A stretch of DNA of 64,000 nucleotides, from the NCBI GenBank assembly GCA_017311185.1, contig JAESUZ010004792.1:992001-1056000 (forward strand), read 5' to 3'. This DNA comes from Proteles cristata cristata (taxonomy: Eukaryota; Chordata; Mammalia; Carnivora; Hyaenidae). Shown piece by piece: positions 34,621-47,803 of this stretch. The position numbers were made by a program, and so were the translations under genes. The notes under the pieces were generated by a model that did not search any database, was not told where the DNA came from, and saw only the letters and a program-made list of their open reading frames with translations. Within the stretch, counting starts at the first letter, position 1, and the number at the start of each line of letters is the position of its first letter.

Positions 34621-37600
34621 TGAGTTGTGTGCATCAAATGACATCATGGGTATAAAAGTAGTTTGAAGATGGCAAAGCATTATACAAACCTGAAGGTATA
34701 CTGTTATATATCTCAGCCTGGCTCAGTCTATGAGTAATTGCACAAGGAGTGAGAAGCAAGATGAATACAGGAAACAGGATGGGGATGGGTGCCATCTGGG
34801 ACTGGCACATCACATCAAGAAGAGAGAAATGGGTAGAGGATAGATCAAAGGGACAAGCAGCCATGTGTATTCTTGCATGGCTTTTCACTCTTAACCCATT
34901 ACTAGCTTGGAGGTCAAACTCCATTATAGAACATTAAGAAGATCATTTTCAAGTCACCCTGAAATGTTCCTCCTAATTCTAACCATGGTCTCACCAGCTC
35001 CTTTCCCCCTCTGCACCTTCCATTACCACTCCTCAACCACAGTCCCTAGTGTAAAACATGTCACACCACACATAGGTGTGATACACCTATCACATATATC
35101 TGTGATATATTTGAAGATCATAGTTATGGGAAACTGCTGTTACAGTGAGAGCATCCTAGAGAAGTGCAGTTAAGCCAAGTGACTACTATGGATCAGAGCA
35201 AATCTCTCTGCTATCTGAAAGAGTAGGATATGGAGACCAGGAACTTTGTAATTTATTCTAGGAAAGAGAGACCTCTGGACACTCTCCTTTGTCCCCTCCC
35301 TGACTCATCCTGATATGACCTACTGCTTTCTGGAGAAGACCCTCTATTTCTCAGAAAAAAATTCTTCCATGTACATGAGGAAAAGTGCATCTTTTTGGAA
35401 GTTCCACATCTCTCATCATTGGCTGGCTACCATATAAGACAAAATAGTCACTGGCCAGAGAGGGAGAGTCCTTCAAACTCTTCAAACAAGAACATTCTTC
35501 TATTCTTTCCAGAACATCTCCCAGCCTAGTTGTTCCTCCCTTCTCCTGGCTGATGAATCCATTAGAGCAGAGTTCTTTTCTTTTGACCCTCAAGCTGGCA
35601 AAGTGAACCCAGGCATTAAATAGGAAAGACTGTGAGTCTGGCACTATCAGCAATGCAGTGAGGGCACACAAGCACTACTGGATCTTTGTATGGTTCTTGT
35701 TTCTTTTCCATCTCCCAATGTATTTCCATATAGCTAAAGTTGGACCACCCCCTACCACTGCCTAACAAGCGTACACTAGCTCCTTCTAAATCCAGCCCAA
35801 ACACTGTGAGGGAATCCCAGGAAACCTCAGAAGAGCCTGGGTTTTAAAGAATTGTCATTCTTCCCTTCCCTCTTTATTCATGGTTTACTCTTTCCAACAT
35901 CTTCCTTTCCTCTTCCACCTGCCACAAGCAGACAAGACACCCCACCATTTATGTTTCCTCTTAGCTGTGCCTTGACCTGAGCTGGAACTAGCTCTTTCCT
36001 AACATCCTCCCTCCTCATCCCACTCCTTAAAGCCATGTTTTTCCAAACATGGCTTCTGGACCACCTGCACAAAGTCACTTAGAGCATATGATTTAAAATC
36101 TCAAACTCTGGACCCCATCTCAGCTCCACCTTAGAGCCACTGAATCAGAACCTCTGGGAGTAGGACCTGAAAACCTGCAGCCTACAGTGCTTTCTGTGGC
36201 TCAGGAATGCTGCAGTTGAGGAACTACTGCCCTAATAGAGCAGGAACCATCCTCCAAAGTTTCAGGGCTACTTTTTTTCTCATTAACCTTCACTCCCAGA
36301 TGAGTAAAAGTTATACACATGCATGTCTGTGCCTTATTTGAGAATCACAGGAATAGGAGAGCCACTATTACAGCCCAGAGCTGGGTCTGGGCTATAATCC
36401 CACCTCTACACCTAATTCCTTATGGGAGATTAGGCAAGTCACTCTGCACATGTGCCTCTGTTTCCTTGTCAAAAATGGGGCATGTTACTTTTGTTTTCAC
36501 CTCATAATTATGTTGTAAGATTCAAATGAGAAAAGAAAAGTGAAAACTTGTTGAAAAGCTAGAAGCCTTAAATAAATGACATATGTTTTTATTATTATGC
36601 AAGAGATGCATGGGAGTGAAAGATATAGTATTCATCAAGAGATACTGTTCCCACGCTGCAGACAAGCAAGGGCAGAAAAGCAAGACATTTCCCCCCCAGT
36701 CCCCATCACTCCATAGGTGATCCTTTCAGAGACTGTTCTGAAGCTGGTAGAAAAAGAAAAGTAGAGTTGGCATCATAGGTACAAGGGAGAATGTTCTGGA
36801 TCCACTTAAATGAGTCTCCTCTCCACTCTACTCCAACAGTCTGCCCCTAGGCCAGAAGCCCCATCAAGGGCATTGGCCCTGCCCTTGGCATCAGCTCCTC
36901 TTCCTCTAATTACTCTTCACACACTCTGGCTCCAGGCCTTCTAACCAAATAACAATTGATTCTTCACTCCTCCTGGATCAATGCCATCGATCCAGAACAA
37001 GGAGGATGAATCCAAACTCACCCTCTAGGAAACCGATGGCCCAAGGCAAAGCTCAGCAGAGAGATAGATCTACCTACCAAAACTTTGGCACAAACGTGCA
37101 TGCACACACACGCCCACACACATGCATGCACAGAAGACACATGAATATGTGCATAAAATGCATGGGGCCACAAATAGATATTCACAAGTAGACACATATA
37201 TGCCTAGATACTCTCATATATGTCTACATATGTGTACACAACACACACATACATTCATACATGGGGGCTACACATGCTACTGACTAGGAGAAGGCTGTTT
37301 TGGAACCACAGAGAGCATGCTTTGGCCAAATGTTGAACAAAATTCCAGCTCCTCACCATCCCCCTTTCCACCTGCCCTCTGAGCTGCACACTCAGGAGCA
37401 CGCACTGCCTGTGAGTCATGGTATGATGAGCCCAACACGCTTATGACACACACCTCCAGTAGAAGCTCTTCTGCCAGTTGTGTAGGACTCTGGCTCCCAC
37501 TCCTCTGGGACGTGCCCTGCCTGCTAATCTCTTCAAGGGGGTTGGAGAAATGCCCAGCCATTTCTATATCAGACAGAGCCCATTATAACTCAGCTGGGCT

Positions 37601-39910
37601 TTCTCTACACCTCCATCCTCAGAGGAGTTTGGAGTACATCTGCACCTGAGGCCCCAAACAATAGGAAATGAGGTGCCAAGACTTACAGAAGCCAATGCAG
37701 AATGACAACCACCACCCCAATTTCATCAGGCATAGATATGAGGACACAAAGAGAGTGTCAAATACAGATTAGAGAGAAGGCCAAATGGGACCACCAATTC
37801 AAATAGCCCAAGCACATGCCCAAAGCTTCAGACTATACTACCCTCTGCTCTTGAGGTCAAACTTGTCTATTCTCCCTTACACATATACCCAGGCCACTGG
37901 CATATCCACCTTTAGGTCAAATCACAGAAATACAGAACATCAGAAGCAGAAAGGACCTTAGAGATTTTTAGACCGTCGCCTCTTCATTCTCTCAATGCCT
38001 ATATTTCCTTCATGATTTTCTCCACAAGTAACTGTCCATCATACTGAACATGTTCACTGGGACACCTTGGGGAATGAAGGACTCTCATCAAGCTGCTAGT
38101 TTTCTGACTGAACAGCTATAAAATTCTCTCAACATACAGTCACAGTCTTCCTTGCCATAATGTCCACCAATTGGCATGAAGAAGAAGGAAATTTTAATTG
38201 TTAATGTTTGGTTGTCTTATTGAAGCTGCTTTCAGGAAGGAACACTTTTATACTTCTACTGACATTCCTCAATATGAGGCTATATACAGAGGTTGAAAAC
38301 CCAGACCTTGGATGTTATCTGACCCTTGGAAGGATGTACAGGTGACCTTAACTTCCTTTATGTCAGAAGAAGACCTTGAAAATTCTAAGACTGTTTTCAA
38401 CCTATCGAGGAAACCCAATTGGGCTTTTGTCTCCAATTTTATCCACTAATTTTCCTATGTGAAAATAGGGAAATTCTTTCTTGGGACCCTCTGGGCTCAG
38501 CCTTCCCCAAAGTAAAATGAGTTAATGTGATTACAACAGATGATGATGTGTCTAAGGTCTGAGGAGAATATTTTCAGTGCTTTGCATGCCTGTACACTGA
38601 CACCTAAGCCTTGGCTCCAGTACTAGAATCAGAAACTTCCCACATAATGAGAAAGTTTCTGAATTTGTGTTCTCCAGGTGCATGGTTTGACACTTCTCTG
38701 TGTAATCTATTGCCATCCCTCACTCACAGAGAGCTTTTCCAACCCCTCCCTTAAGGGCCTGAGGACCATCAGTTATGTCCCCTGTGCCTCCACACCCCAC
38801 TACCTATAACTGCTTGGAATGAGGAGAATTTCTTGCCATTTACCTGTCACTTTCAGACCAGTAGGGGGTCATCTGATACAGAAAAGAAGCCTGTGGATGG
38901 CTCTGTCACTCACCATGTGAATTAGATCCCACCCATTACATGTACTTGCACAAGATTTGGAAGACAAACAGGACATGGAGGTGATCTTTGCGGGGCTTCT
39001 GATGGTTATCAAGGCCATAGTATTCTTGCAGGAGTTTTCAGTGTTCATTTTTCAAGTTTCAAAAACAGTAGCAGCAGCCTCTTTATCTGACTGCTTAATC
39101 CCTGAGTTCTATCTAGTCTCCCATCTCCAGATCTCCAGAGGCTTCTGGAGCCTGGTAGTTCCAATGGTAGTTCCAACTATGATGTGCTTAGCCCCAGTGG
39201 CACCTCAGAGGTGCTGGATTCCTAATTTTACATTGCTGTGGGAGTCATTCTAATAATCTCAATACTGCATCTGTTTCTTCTGCCTTTCTAACAATTATGT
39301 AAGACCCTACCTTTCTGTATAAACCCCTTTCTGCTTGAAATTTCTAGAGGAGACTTTTCATTCAATCTTGATAGACAAGGTGAAGCTGATTTAAGAGTAG
39401 TTTTGTTGTAGAGCTCAGTTCAACAGATATTTAATAAGTACAAACCATTTATCTTGGTACTCTACCCATCGAGACACATAAGGCACAGGTAAGCAAGATC
39501 CTGAAATGGCAGGATAGGAAAGGCATAGGAGAGCAAAAGTCTTAGTATCCACCCAGGCAGCCAAGCTAAAAGGAAAGAAGCATGGGAAAGAAAGGCAGCC
39601 TCTGGAGGCAGACAGACAGAGTTGGATCATGGCTCTGGAGCTTACCACTGAATGAACTTGGGCAAGTTGCCTACTCTTTATCTAAGGCTCAGTTTCTGTG
39701 CTTTACTCTGTCCTTTGTGTACTTTCCTTCTGTCCTTTGTGCTTATTATCATTCATCCTTCAAGATACAGGACAGATGTCCTCTCCCAGGGGTCTTCCTG
39801 GATCTCCTCCCTCAATGCTTCTATTCTATGCTAACCTCTCTCCTGACCTTTTCCATGTGGTTCATGGAAAGTGTACAGTAGATTGAATTAATCTAATTCA
39901 TTCTCTCCAT

Positions 39911-39974
<64 letters not shown>

Positions 39975-40620
39975 CACTGGAGTAAACTATATCTAAGGTT
40001 AGGTTTCCTAGGTGTAGAACCTGAGATATTGACTCTTGTGCAAGGGATTTAGTGACTGGGGCCTCTCAGAATATACCTAAGAGAAGCAAGTCAAGCAGTA
40101 TGTATAGGAGTAGAAGCCAAGGAACAGTGGAGTTTCAGCTGAAATTCTGGAGTTCTGAAGGATGAACTCCATGGGCACTGCAGAACTGTCCCTCCTTGAG
40201 GAAAGACAGATTGCCCTTTGTAATCTCAATGGTCACACTAGATTGACCCATAACCTCCCAAGCATTTTCTTGCAGGGAAGTGTGCAGTTATAAACCAATA
40301 GTGGCCAACACTAACGGAGCAACTAGGGTGGGTATTCCATCCCAATAAAGGGATCCAGGAGAAGCACCATCTGCAAGAGATATAAAAACAGCAAATGCAT
40401 TACAGTATCCTAAAGAATAAGAATTGGGTAGGTGGGGTCAAGGGAAAGAAAGCAGGTTCCTAATCAAATTGCCTTTCTCCTCCCATCAGCTGAGCTAGAG
40501 CTTGGGCAAAGCAGATTCCACCAAGACAGCAATATGGTCATAACCAGGAACTGGTTATGTTTATAGGTGTTTAGGAATTAATAGCAAGTTTATTAATTAA
40601 ATAACATAAAGCTGAGAATG
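34621..40620. other. Intergenic, no gene seen
   Basis: Mostly unassigned diverged sequence. A MER5-like (hAT) fragment is possible at about 36040-36235. CA-rich stretches are near 37095-37260, and an L2-like piece is at about 39740-39860. A (CT)n(CA)n compound microsatellite lies at 39911-39972. Open frames here lack homology and splice support. Confidence 0.6.
39911..39972 (+). repeat. (CT)n(CA)n compound microsatellite
   Basis: About 26 bases of CT followed directly by about 36 bases of CA. Confidence 0.95.
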
Positions 40621-40789
40621 TGTTTTTTATTTGCCACAAATAGAGCTGTTGTTTTGGGTTGCAGTGAATTCTGAACTGTGTGGTTGGAACTGTGGGTCAC
40701 CAAAGAGCACAGTGGGTGGAAGATACCTGGAGCTGTGCTTTAGCAGAGAGCATGACACTCTACCTGAAATGCTTCCAAAGCCACAGTGT

Positions 40790-41146
40790 CTCAGCTTCTT
40801 CCCAGGAGAGCCGTACTAGCCTTCCCTCTCTGCTTTTAACCTGCCCTAATGGCCTAGGTCCTCCTTCTTGGGAGGACAGAGCTGGCCCAGGGGAAACCTC
40901 CTCTGGGCCAAGAAGAGAAAGTGACAGCAACAGGTGAGAATATAAGGTCTGGAGACATTGAATGGAGAGCATTGAAACCGGGACCTTTAGTCTGCCAGCC
41001 CCAGGTGACTGGCTGGTGCCAGTTCCCAGAGAGACAAGACAAATGGTGGCTTCCTGCTCACTAGGCTGGCATTGTGTGAGCCATAGTCAGATTCACTCTT
41101 GTTTATAGGGTAAGCATTGAGCCAGAACGTTGAAGAAAGGGACATT
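40790..41146 (+). repeat. L1 3' UTR fragment, older copy, tail missing
   Basis: Matches the 3' UTR of the L1 that follows (41570-41963), in the same orientation, with small insertions and deletions through its first two thirds and a 125-base identical block at its end (41022-41146). It has no A tail. The left limit is uncertain and may reach 40625. Confidence 0.75.
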
Positions 41147-41247
41147 TTTGCAATAAGATCATTCTTCATATGATGGGAAACTTCTAGAAATGGAGGTTTA
41201 AGCCAAGATGAGACTCAGGCTCCAAGAAATTAAGAAAGATGGTGATG

Positions 41248-42049
41248 CAGCCAAGGAAACAACCCAGAAAATTAATAGGCAACCAACGGAATGGGAAAAG
41301 ATAGTTGCAAATGACATATCAGATAAAGGGTTGATATCCAGAATCTACAAGGAACTCACCAAACTTGAAGAAATGGGCAGAAGATATGAACAGACACTTC
41401 TTCCAGATGGCCAACCATGGCTCAATCTTTCATCAGGGTCAAAACCACACTGAGATACCACCTCACCAGTCAGAGTGGCTAAAATAATCAGAGAACTCTT
41501 CTTTGGGAAGCCACTGGTACAGCCCCTCTGGAAAACACCAAACCAAGGAAAGAAGTGCTCTAGGAAGTTCTGCAGAAGTCTTTTCTAGTCTGGTCTACTT
41601 CCTCTACCTTCAGCCGTACTGCCTTCCCATCTCTGCTTTTTCTTGCCCTAATGGAGTAGGTGGTGATTCTTCTCAGGACAGAATTGGCCCAGGGGAGAAC
41701 CTCCTCTGGGCCAAGAAGAGAAAGTGACAGCAACAGGTCCCAGAGAATATGCCTGTCTGGAGACATTGAATGCCAGAGCAGTGAAACCGGGACCTGGCCC
41801 CTGCCAGCCCCAGGTGACTGGCAGGGTGCTCCCACTCTGTTCCCAGAGAGACAAGACAAATGGTGGCTTCCTGCTCACTAGGCTGGCATTGTGTGAGCCA
41901 TAGTCAGATTCACTCTTGTTTATAGGGTAAGCATTGAGCCAGAACGTTGAAGAAAGGGACATTGGAAACTAATTTGACAATAAACTATTTGTAAAAAATA
42001 AAAAAAATAAAAAAAATAAAAAAAAATAAAAAAAAAATAAAAATAAAAA
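41248..42049 (+). repeat. 5'-truncated L1, sense, with target-site duplication
   Basis: Begins inside the ORF2 C-terminal region (translation includes [20 protein letters not shown]). It carries a shortened 3' UTR and ends in an (A)n-TAAA-rich tail. The 16-bp duplication aagaaagatggtgatg at 41232-41247 and 42050-42065 frames it exactly. It is not functional. Confidence 0.9.
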
Positions 42050-42464
42050 AAGAAAGATGGTGATGATGGGGCTGGAGTGGGAAGGAGGGGGTATTAGGTA
42101 CCAGAGCAGGCACAAGCATATAGTCTGCCTGGATCAAGTGGTGGGCCCTGGTCAGTCTCACACTAAAGTCTACCCTCATTACTTTTCACATCCCTGATGT
42201 CCTCCATTCAGCATCACCTGCTTACCTCTTCAACCTCTGTGATGCTGCTTCTTCTGTGGCAAACACAGTATTGGTTCCGTTCCGAAGACTGTTCCTTCTT
42301 AAGTCATCTTCTTAAGCAATTGCTGAAAACTGGGAAGGTAAGGCTTGGTGAATTTAGGGGTCATGCAGAGAGGCCAAGCCACTCAACCTCCCCCCTTCTA
42401 AAAATTTACACCTTCTAGCATGCGAGGTATTCTCCTATTACTATGTACGAGTCATGTTAAGACT

Positions 42465-42704
42465 GGGGCGCCTGGGTGGCTCAGTCAGGTAAGCGTCCGA
42501 CTTTGGCTCAGGTCATGATCTCATGGTTTGTGGGTTTGAGCCCTGCGTCGGGTTCTGTGCTGACAGCTAGTTCAGAGCCTGGAGCCTGCTTTGGGTTCTT
42601 TGTCTCCCTCTCTCTCTGACAACCCCCCCCCACCTCCCTCCGCTCATGATGCCCCTCTCTCTCTCAGAAATAAATAAAAAACATTTTAAAAATTAAAAAA
42701 AAAG
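42465..42704 (+). repeat. Feline CAN-SINE, sense
   Basis: Head 'ggggcgcctgggtggctcag', complete body, and a tail of AAATAAATAAAA and A-rich repeats. The duplication is short or unclear. Confidence 0.9.
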
Positions 42705-44026
42705 ATTATCCTTGGCCTGGGACCCAGAGCTGGCTTGCCTACATCTTGCCCTGCCACAGCCGCTGTCAACTTCATGCCACCCCTGTAGTGTTCCCGCGGA
42801 GAGAGATGCCTGTGTGGAGGGCAAAGCCAGGCCAAAGCATGCTCTTAAAGTTTGTGCTGCAAACCCTAAAACAACCCCTGGGGAGCAGTCTATACACATA
42901 GAGGTCTCCTTTGGCCAAGAATGGAGGCAGGTGTTCTTTCTTTTCTCTCTATGTCTACACCCTCTTGACCAGAGAAGAAAGAGGACTCCAGAGCAAAGCA
43001 AAAAATTAAAACAGAGCATTTTTTTATCCCCTGCCAGGAATCCACAAGTCAAGACACTTGACCAATAGGAGAGGAACAAAGTCGTAGGCTTCACAGTCCT
43101 CAGGAAAAAGAGACCATACCTATAGCACCTTGGCCCCAAACCATCCTTGGCCTTGGCCCATGGAAATCAATATGTTTTCCCACTTGTACATGAAATAAGG
43201 GTGTATATAAGGGGGCAGAGAAATCCTGAAGCTTCCCCTGGTGTCCCAGACAAGCTGAGTCCCTAGGTCAGTCATCACTTCCCTGCATAAATCTGTTAGG
43301 AATCTGACTGTATCTCCAGTGTCTTCAGGGTCCTCACCTGAGCTAACATGATGAGAAGCCAAATTATGGATGCTGTGGGAGGCTTCAAATGGTGTTTCCT
43401 GTGGGTATTATTTCCAGCCTAATGTTGTATTAACATAGCTCTGCCTGGTGATTACGTTATTATTATATATTAATCATAGGATAATGATGCACACTCACCT
43501 TGCTTCTCTCCTCAGTCAGTTAAATCTCACCTAGAGCCTGAGGCATAACACCTGCTCTCCCTATATCTGCACTCCCATCACACTGTCAGGAGTCAGCCTT
43601 GGGCTTTGCATCCCTTCTTACAGGTAAAGTCAGAGGAGAATTTTTTGGTGTCTATGTGCCAAGTTAACAGTGTCCAAAGCTGGAGTTTGGAGCCCACAAA
43701 TCTTGACTACCAATTAGTCCTCTTTCTTACCCTCAATTGGGGAGAGGTCTTAAAGGCAAAATAAGGTCCAGAAGAAATGAAAGATGACTTTGATGATTTT
43801 CTGGGCCCAGAAGATGCAGAAAGAGGCTGGAGCTATGGCAATTTGAGCCTTGTTAACTCATCCAAGTACTGATTTAGTACTACTATAAGCCAGCATTAAT
43901 TCATTCATTTAATAAATATCTGTCAGCCTTTAGTTGGCAAGTATTGTTTGAGGCAAAGTAAACAAGACAGACAGAGATCATACCCTCATGGAACTTTATT
44001 TCTAAAAAGTTTCCAAGGCACCTGGG
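42705..44026. other. Intergenic, no gene seen
   Basis: No assigned repeat except an antisense L2 piece at about 43895-44010 ('ttcatttaataaatatctgt', 'accctcatggaactttattt'). Confidence 0.6.
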
Positions 44027-44254
44027 CAGCTCAGTCGGTTAAGTTTCTGACTCTGGCTCAGGTCATGATCTTGGAGTTCATGAGTTCAAGCCCTGTGTCA
44101 GGATCTGAGCTGTCAGCATAGGAGCCTGCTTTGGATTCTGTGTTTCCCTCTCTCTGGCCCCTACCCTGCTTATGCTCTGTCTCTGTCTCTCTCTCTCTTA
44201 AAAATAAATAAACATTTTTAAAAATTAAATAAAGTAAATAAATAAATAAATAAA
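44027..44254 (+). repeat. Feline CAN-SINE, sense
   Basis: Head 'aggcacctgggcagctcagt', CT region 'tctctgtctctctctctctt', and a long (AAATAA)n tail. Confidence 0.9.
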
Positions 44255-44929
44255 AGGGCAGGGATACAACAGTGAAATGTCATGGTCCTTTACCACTTAC
44301 TGAAAATAGTCAATCCAGCTGTTTAAGGGTATGGTCCGGGTCCTCACTGGGACATTGACTTAGAAGGAGAGAAAGATACCTCAGAGAGAGAAGACTTACT
44401 CCCTGACATCAAGGAATACAGAATCTAGTAAAAAAAAAAAAAAAGTACAAATGAACATATTACAACTGATGAGGCACCAAAGAACCAAGGGAATGTGCCA
44501 CTGAAATGAGCCTGATGGAGCTATCAGAGAAGATATCACTAAGAGTGTCTGCTCTAAGGGGTCAAAGGCTATGCCTGTCATTTATACGTTGTCCTTGCAG
44601 GTCTGTACCTTTCTTCAGTAGTCTTTGTATATCATGAAGGCCATTTGTACATGCACACCCACAATATGACCAGGGCACAGGCTATTTCCAGACATAGGGT
44701 ATAACGTCCTGTGCTTAACAGTTATTGATTATGGTAGCATGAAAAGAAGGAAACTAGTGGTGGTGATGATACCAGAAATAAGGGGGCTTCCTAGGCAGAA
44801 GAATTGGTAACCTGGAGATAATATAGGCATATGCAAAGGTCAACCCACACCAATTTATTCACAAGACATGTGCACTAAAGGTAATTTGTTCATCTTAGTC
44901 ATTTTTGTATCCTCAAGTAGGCAGTCTAC

Positions 44930-45380
44930 AAGATGTCCTTCAATGCTCCTGGCCTCCTGGTATCCATGCTTTTAAACAGTTCCTTTCCTTCAGGCTGACC
45001 AGTGTTTCCAACAGAGCACTGTAGAAGTGATGGTATGCAACTTTCAATGTTGGATCATATAGGTATTGTGGCTTCTGCCTTTGTCTCCTAAATTACTCAC
45101 TGGAGAGAAGCCCTTGCCATGCCATGAGAACACTTAAGCAGCCTATGGAGGGCCTGCATATAGAGGAACTGAACACTCCTACCAAGAGCCAGAGTCATCT
45201 TGGCAGCATGTGAGTAAGTCACCTTGGAAACAGGTCCTCCAGCCACAGTCAAGATTTCAGATGATGACGGCCTAGGCTGACACCTGATTATAATCTCATG
45301 AGAGACCCCAGGCGAGGACCACCTAGTCAAGCCACTCCTGAATTCCTGATCCTCAGATACTATGAGAGATAATAAATAGG
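44930..45380 (+). repeat. LTR fragment, MaLR (MLT1-like) type
   Basis: Ordered landmarks of a common mammalian LTR: 'gtggcttctgcctttgtctc', 'cacttaagcagcctatggag', 'tcatgagagaccccaggc' and 'gagagataataaataggtgt' with a polyadenylation signal. The family name is from memory and may be imprecise. Confidence 0.5.
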
Positions 45381-45426
45381 TGTTTTATTTATTTATTTAT
45401 TTATTTATTATTTATTTATTTATTTT
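45381..45426 (+). repeat. (TTTA)n microsatellite
   Basis: A tetranucleotide run with one phase slip, between the LTR and the L2 fragment. Confidence 0.93.
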
Positions 45427-45439
45427 CATGGCAAACAAT

Positions 45440-46010
45440 ACCCTCATACATTCTTTATTAAACAAATATCTATAGAGTGCCTAAGTACCAGGTGTTGTTC
45501 TAACCCCTGGAGATTCGATAATGACAAAGAGAGACAAAAACAAATCCCTGCCCGCACGGAGTTTACAGTCCAGTGGGTGAGACAGACAAGAACAAGATAA
45601 GATATATAGTATACTCAGTGGTAACAAGTACTAAGAGGGAATAAAGAGGGTGGCAGAATATGAACTGTCTGGCAGTATGTGTGTGGAGGGGGGGTATGGG
45701 AAGTTTTAGATAGCATGGTCTGGGAATGTGACTTTTGAGTTGAAACCTAAAAGAAGCAAGGAAACTAGCCCTGTAGATATCTGGGTGCCCAGCTTCCAGG
45801 CTGAGGGCCAGCAAGTGCAAAGGTCCTGTGGCAGGAGCTGTCGTATTCCAGAAATAGCAAAAGGACCCTTGTAACTGGATCAGAGAGAGCTAGGGGGGCA
45901 GTAGAGTAAGACATAGTAAGCAATTTGGCTTCTGCTTTGCAAGCTTGGGAAATGCGTGTCCCTGCAATGCATGACAGGGTGGAGAATGGCTCTACAGCCA
46001 TTGTGGCTGT
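45440..46010 (-). repeat. L2 LINE, antisense
   Basis: Reverse-complement L2 3' landmarks in order: 'taaacaaatatctatagagt', 'gtaccaggtgttgttctaac', 'cctgcccgcacggagtttac', 'gggtgagacagacaagaaca' and 'agtgcaaaggtcctgtggca'. Old and broken. Confidence 0.75.
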
Positions 46011-46638
46011 ACATGGTGAAACGTCAGCCAAACAGCAGCACAGAAGGAATAACTATGTCTCCTTCAGTGGCCCTGCTTTCTTCTCTATCCTGAGATAGAG
46101 ACTGGCCCAGAATGGCCAGGATCCTCCATTGTCTGATCCTTGGTGGGATGCAGAAGGGAAATCCAGGGGCAGGGAGGCAACCTTCTCTGTGGGAGCGAAC
46201 AGTCCACGGCTTCCTGTGGAAGTTGTGAGGTAAACTTCAGTAAGCACTGGTGGTCTTCTCGCCCCGCTCCCTCCTCTGCCGTCATGCAGAACCCAGGCTG
46301 CTGTCGCTCCAGGTCCGAGGAAGGTATGAGGAGCCTTCCAAAGAGTTTCAAGATAGAATCTGTGAAGCTTGCTTAGAAATAAGAAAATGGCTGGGTTACC
46401 TGTGGTTGAGGCCTGAAAAGGGTAGTCTGCATGTTAGCGTGGGCAGGATACGTGGAGGCCAGCAGTGAAGTGGTCATGGCTGGCTGTGGGAAGGTCCGAG
46501 GCCTGTCTAGGTGTTGTTGTTTTAAACCACTACGTTTGAGGATGATATGTTATGCAGCAGAGATAACCTATACGTACCCCTAGCATTAGTACAATTCCCA
46601 GAACACAGCAGGTGCTCAGGAAATATTTGATAATTGAA

Positions 46639-46668
46639 TGAATGAATGAATGAATGAATGAATGAATA
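46639..46668 (+). repeat. (GAAT)n microsatellite
   Basis: Several perfect GAAT units following 'tgataatt', at the end of an L2-like sequence ('gcaggtgctcaggaaatatt'). Confidence 0.9.
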
Positions 46669-47133
46669 AAGTCTGTTAGCAGAGGAACTACATGTCAAAC
46701 ATTGTGACCATTGGTGGGAAAGGGGGAGTGGTCATAACCAGAAGAACAAATAATAAAATTTAACCCATAAACGTGAATATTCAAGAAATGCCTTAGTACT
46801 TCATTTTTTTTAAATCGAAGTAAATTGGCTCAAAGCCACTATTGTTACCCAAGATCCCTTTCTACCCCTACTTCAGCTTCATTCAAGAATCTGAGAAAGG
46901 ACCCCATATGAGGGAAGCACTTCTATTCCCCAAGTCTATTATAGTCACCCTCTGATGCCTTCAAAGCCCACACACCCTCATTCCTTAGCGCCATGCTGCT
47001 CTACAACTATAGGGACTTTCCTGGAAGTCTCAATGTCCAGAATATAGTCTCTTAGAAATACAATAAAGCAAATCTTTTCTGGGGTCCTATACCTCATTTA
47101 GTCATTCATTCAACAAGTATTTATTGGATACTA

Positions 47134-47385
47134 TGTTAGGGTTCTCCAGACTAGAAAAAAATCAAAATAATATATAGAGAGATACACATACATAGAGTTA
47201 CATACAGATAGGTAGATGGATAGATGATAGATAGATAGATAGATAGATGATAGATAGATAGATAGATAGATAATAGATGGTACATAGATACATAGGTAGA
47301 TAGATGATAGATAAATAGATACACATGGATAATAGAAGATAAATAATAGCTACATAGATCAATGATAGATGATAGGTAGGTAGAT

Positions 47386-47428
<43 letters not shown>

Positions 47429-47803
47429 TGATAGATAGATAGATTTGAAGGAATTGGCTTACCTGATTGGAGCTAGAAAATCGAAAATTCCTAAGGCATA
47501 CTAGCAAGCTGGATACCTGGGAAGAGCTGATGTTGCAACTCAAGCCAAAGATAGTTTGCTGGCAGAATTCCCTCTTTCTGGGGTGATCTCATTCTTTTTT
47601 TTTTTTTTTTCCTAATAAGAGGCCTTCATCTGATTGGATGAGGCCCACACACTTTATGGAGAGTTATCTGCTTTACTTAAAATCTACCAATTTAAATGTT
47701 CATCCCATCTAAAAGAATACCTTGATAGCAACATCCAGATTAGTGTTTGACCAAAACTCTGGGTACCATGGCCTAGCCAAACTGACACATAAAATTAAAC
47801 CTT
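47134..47803 (-). repeat. ERVL-type LTR (MLT2-like), antisense, with a (GATA)n expansion
   Basis: Starts 'tgttagggttctccagacta' and ends 'ctgacacataaaattaaacc', the reverse of the TGATGGTTAATTTTATGTG head. The interior includes 'aggcccacacactttatgga' and 'tgtttgaccaaaactctggg'. The 5' part has grown into a GATA array. The family is assigned from memory. Confidence 0.55.
47210..47445 (+). repeat. Interrupted (GATA)n microsatellite
   Basis: About 235 bases of GATA units broken by GATG, CATA and TAAT variants, inside the LTR. The 130-residue minus-strand frame across it is a product of the repeat. Confidence 0.93.

Noticed and set aside
40854..41962. Two minus-strand frames sharing an identical 41-residue stretch, suggesting a duplicated gene
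   Set aside because: Both are antisense readings of the 125-bp identical block in two L1 3' UTRs.
47151..47543. 130-residue minus-strand frame rich in Y, L, S and I
   Set aside because: It is a translation of the GATA microsatellite inside an LTR.
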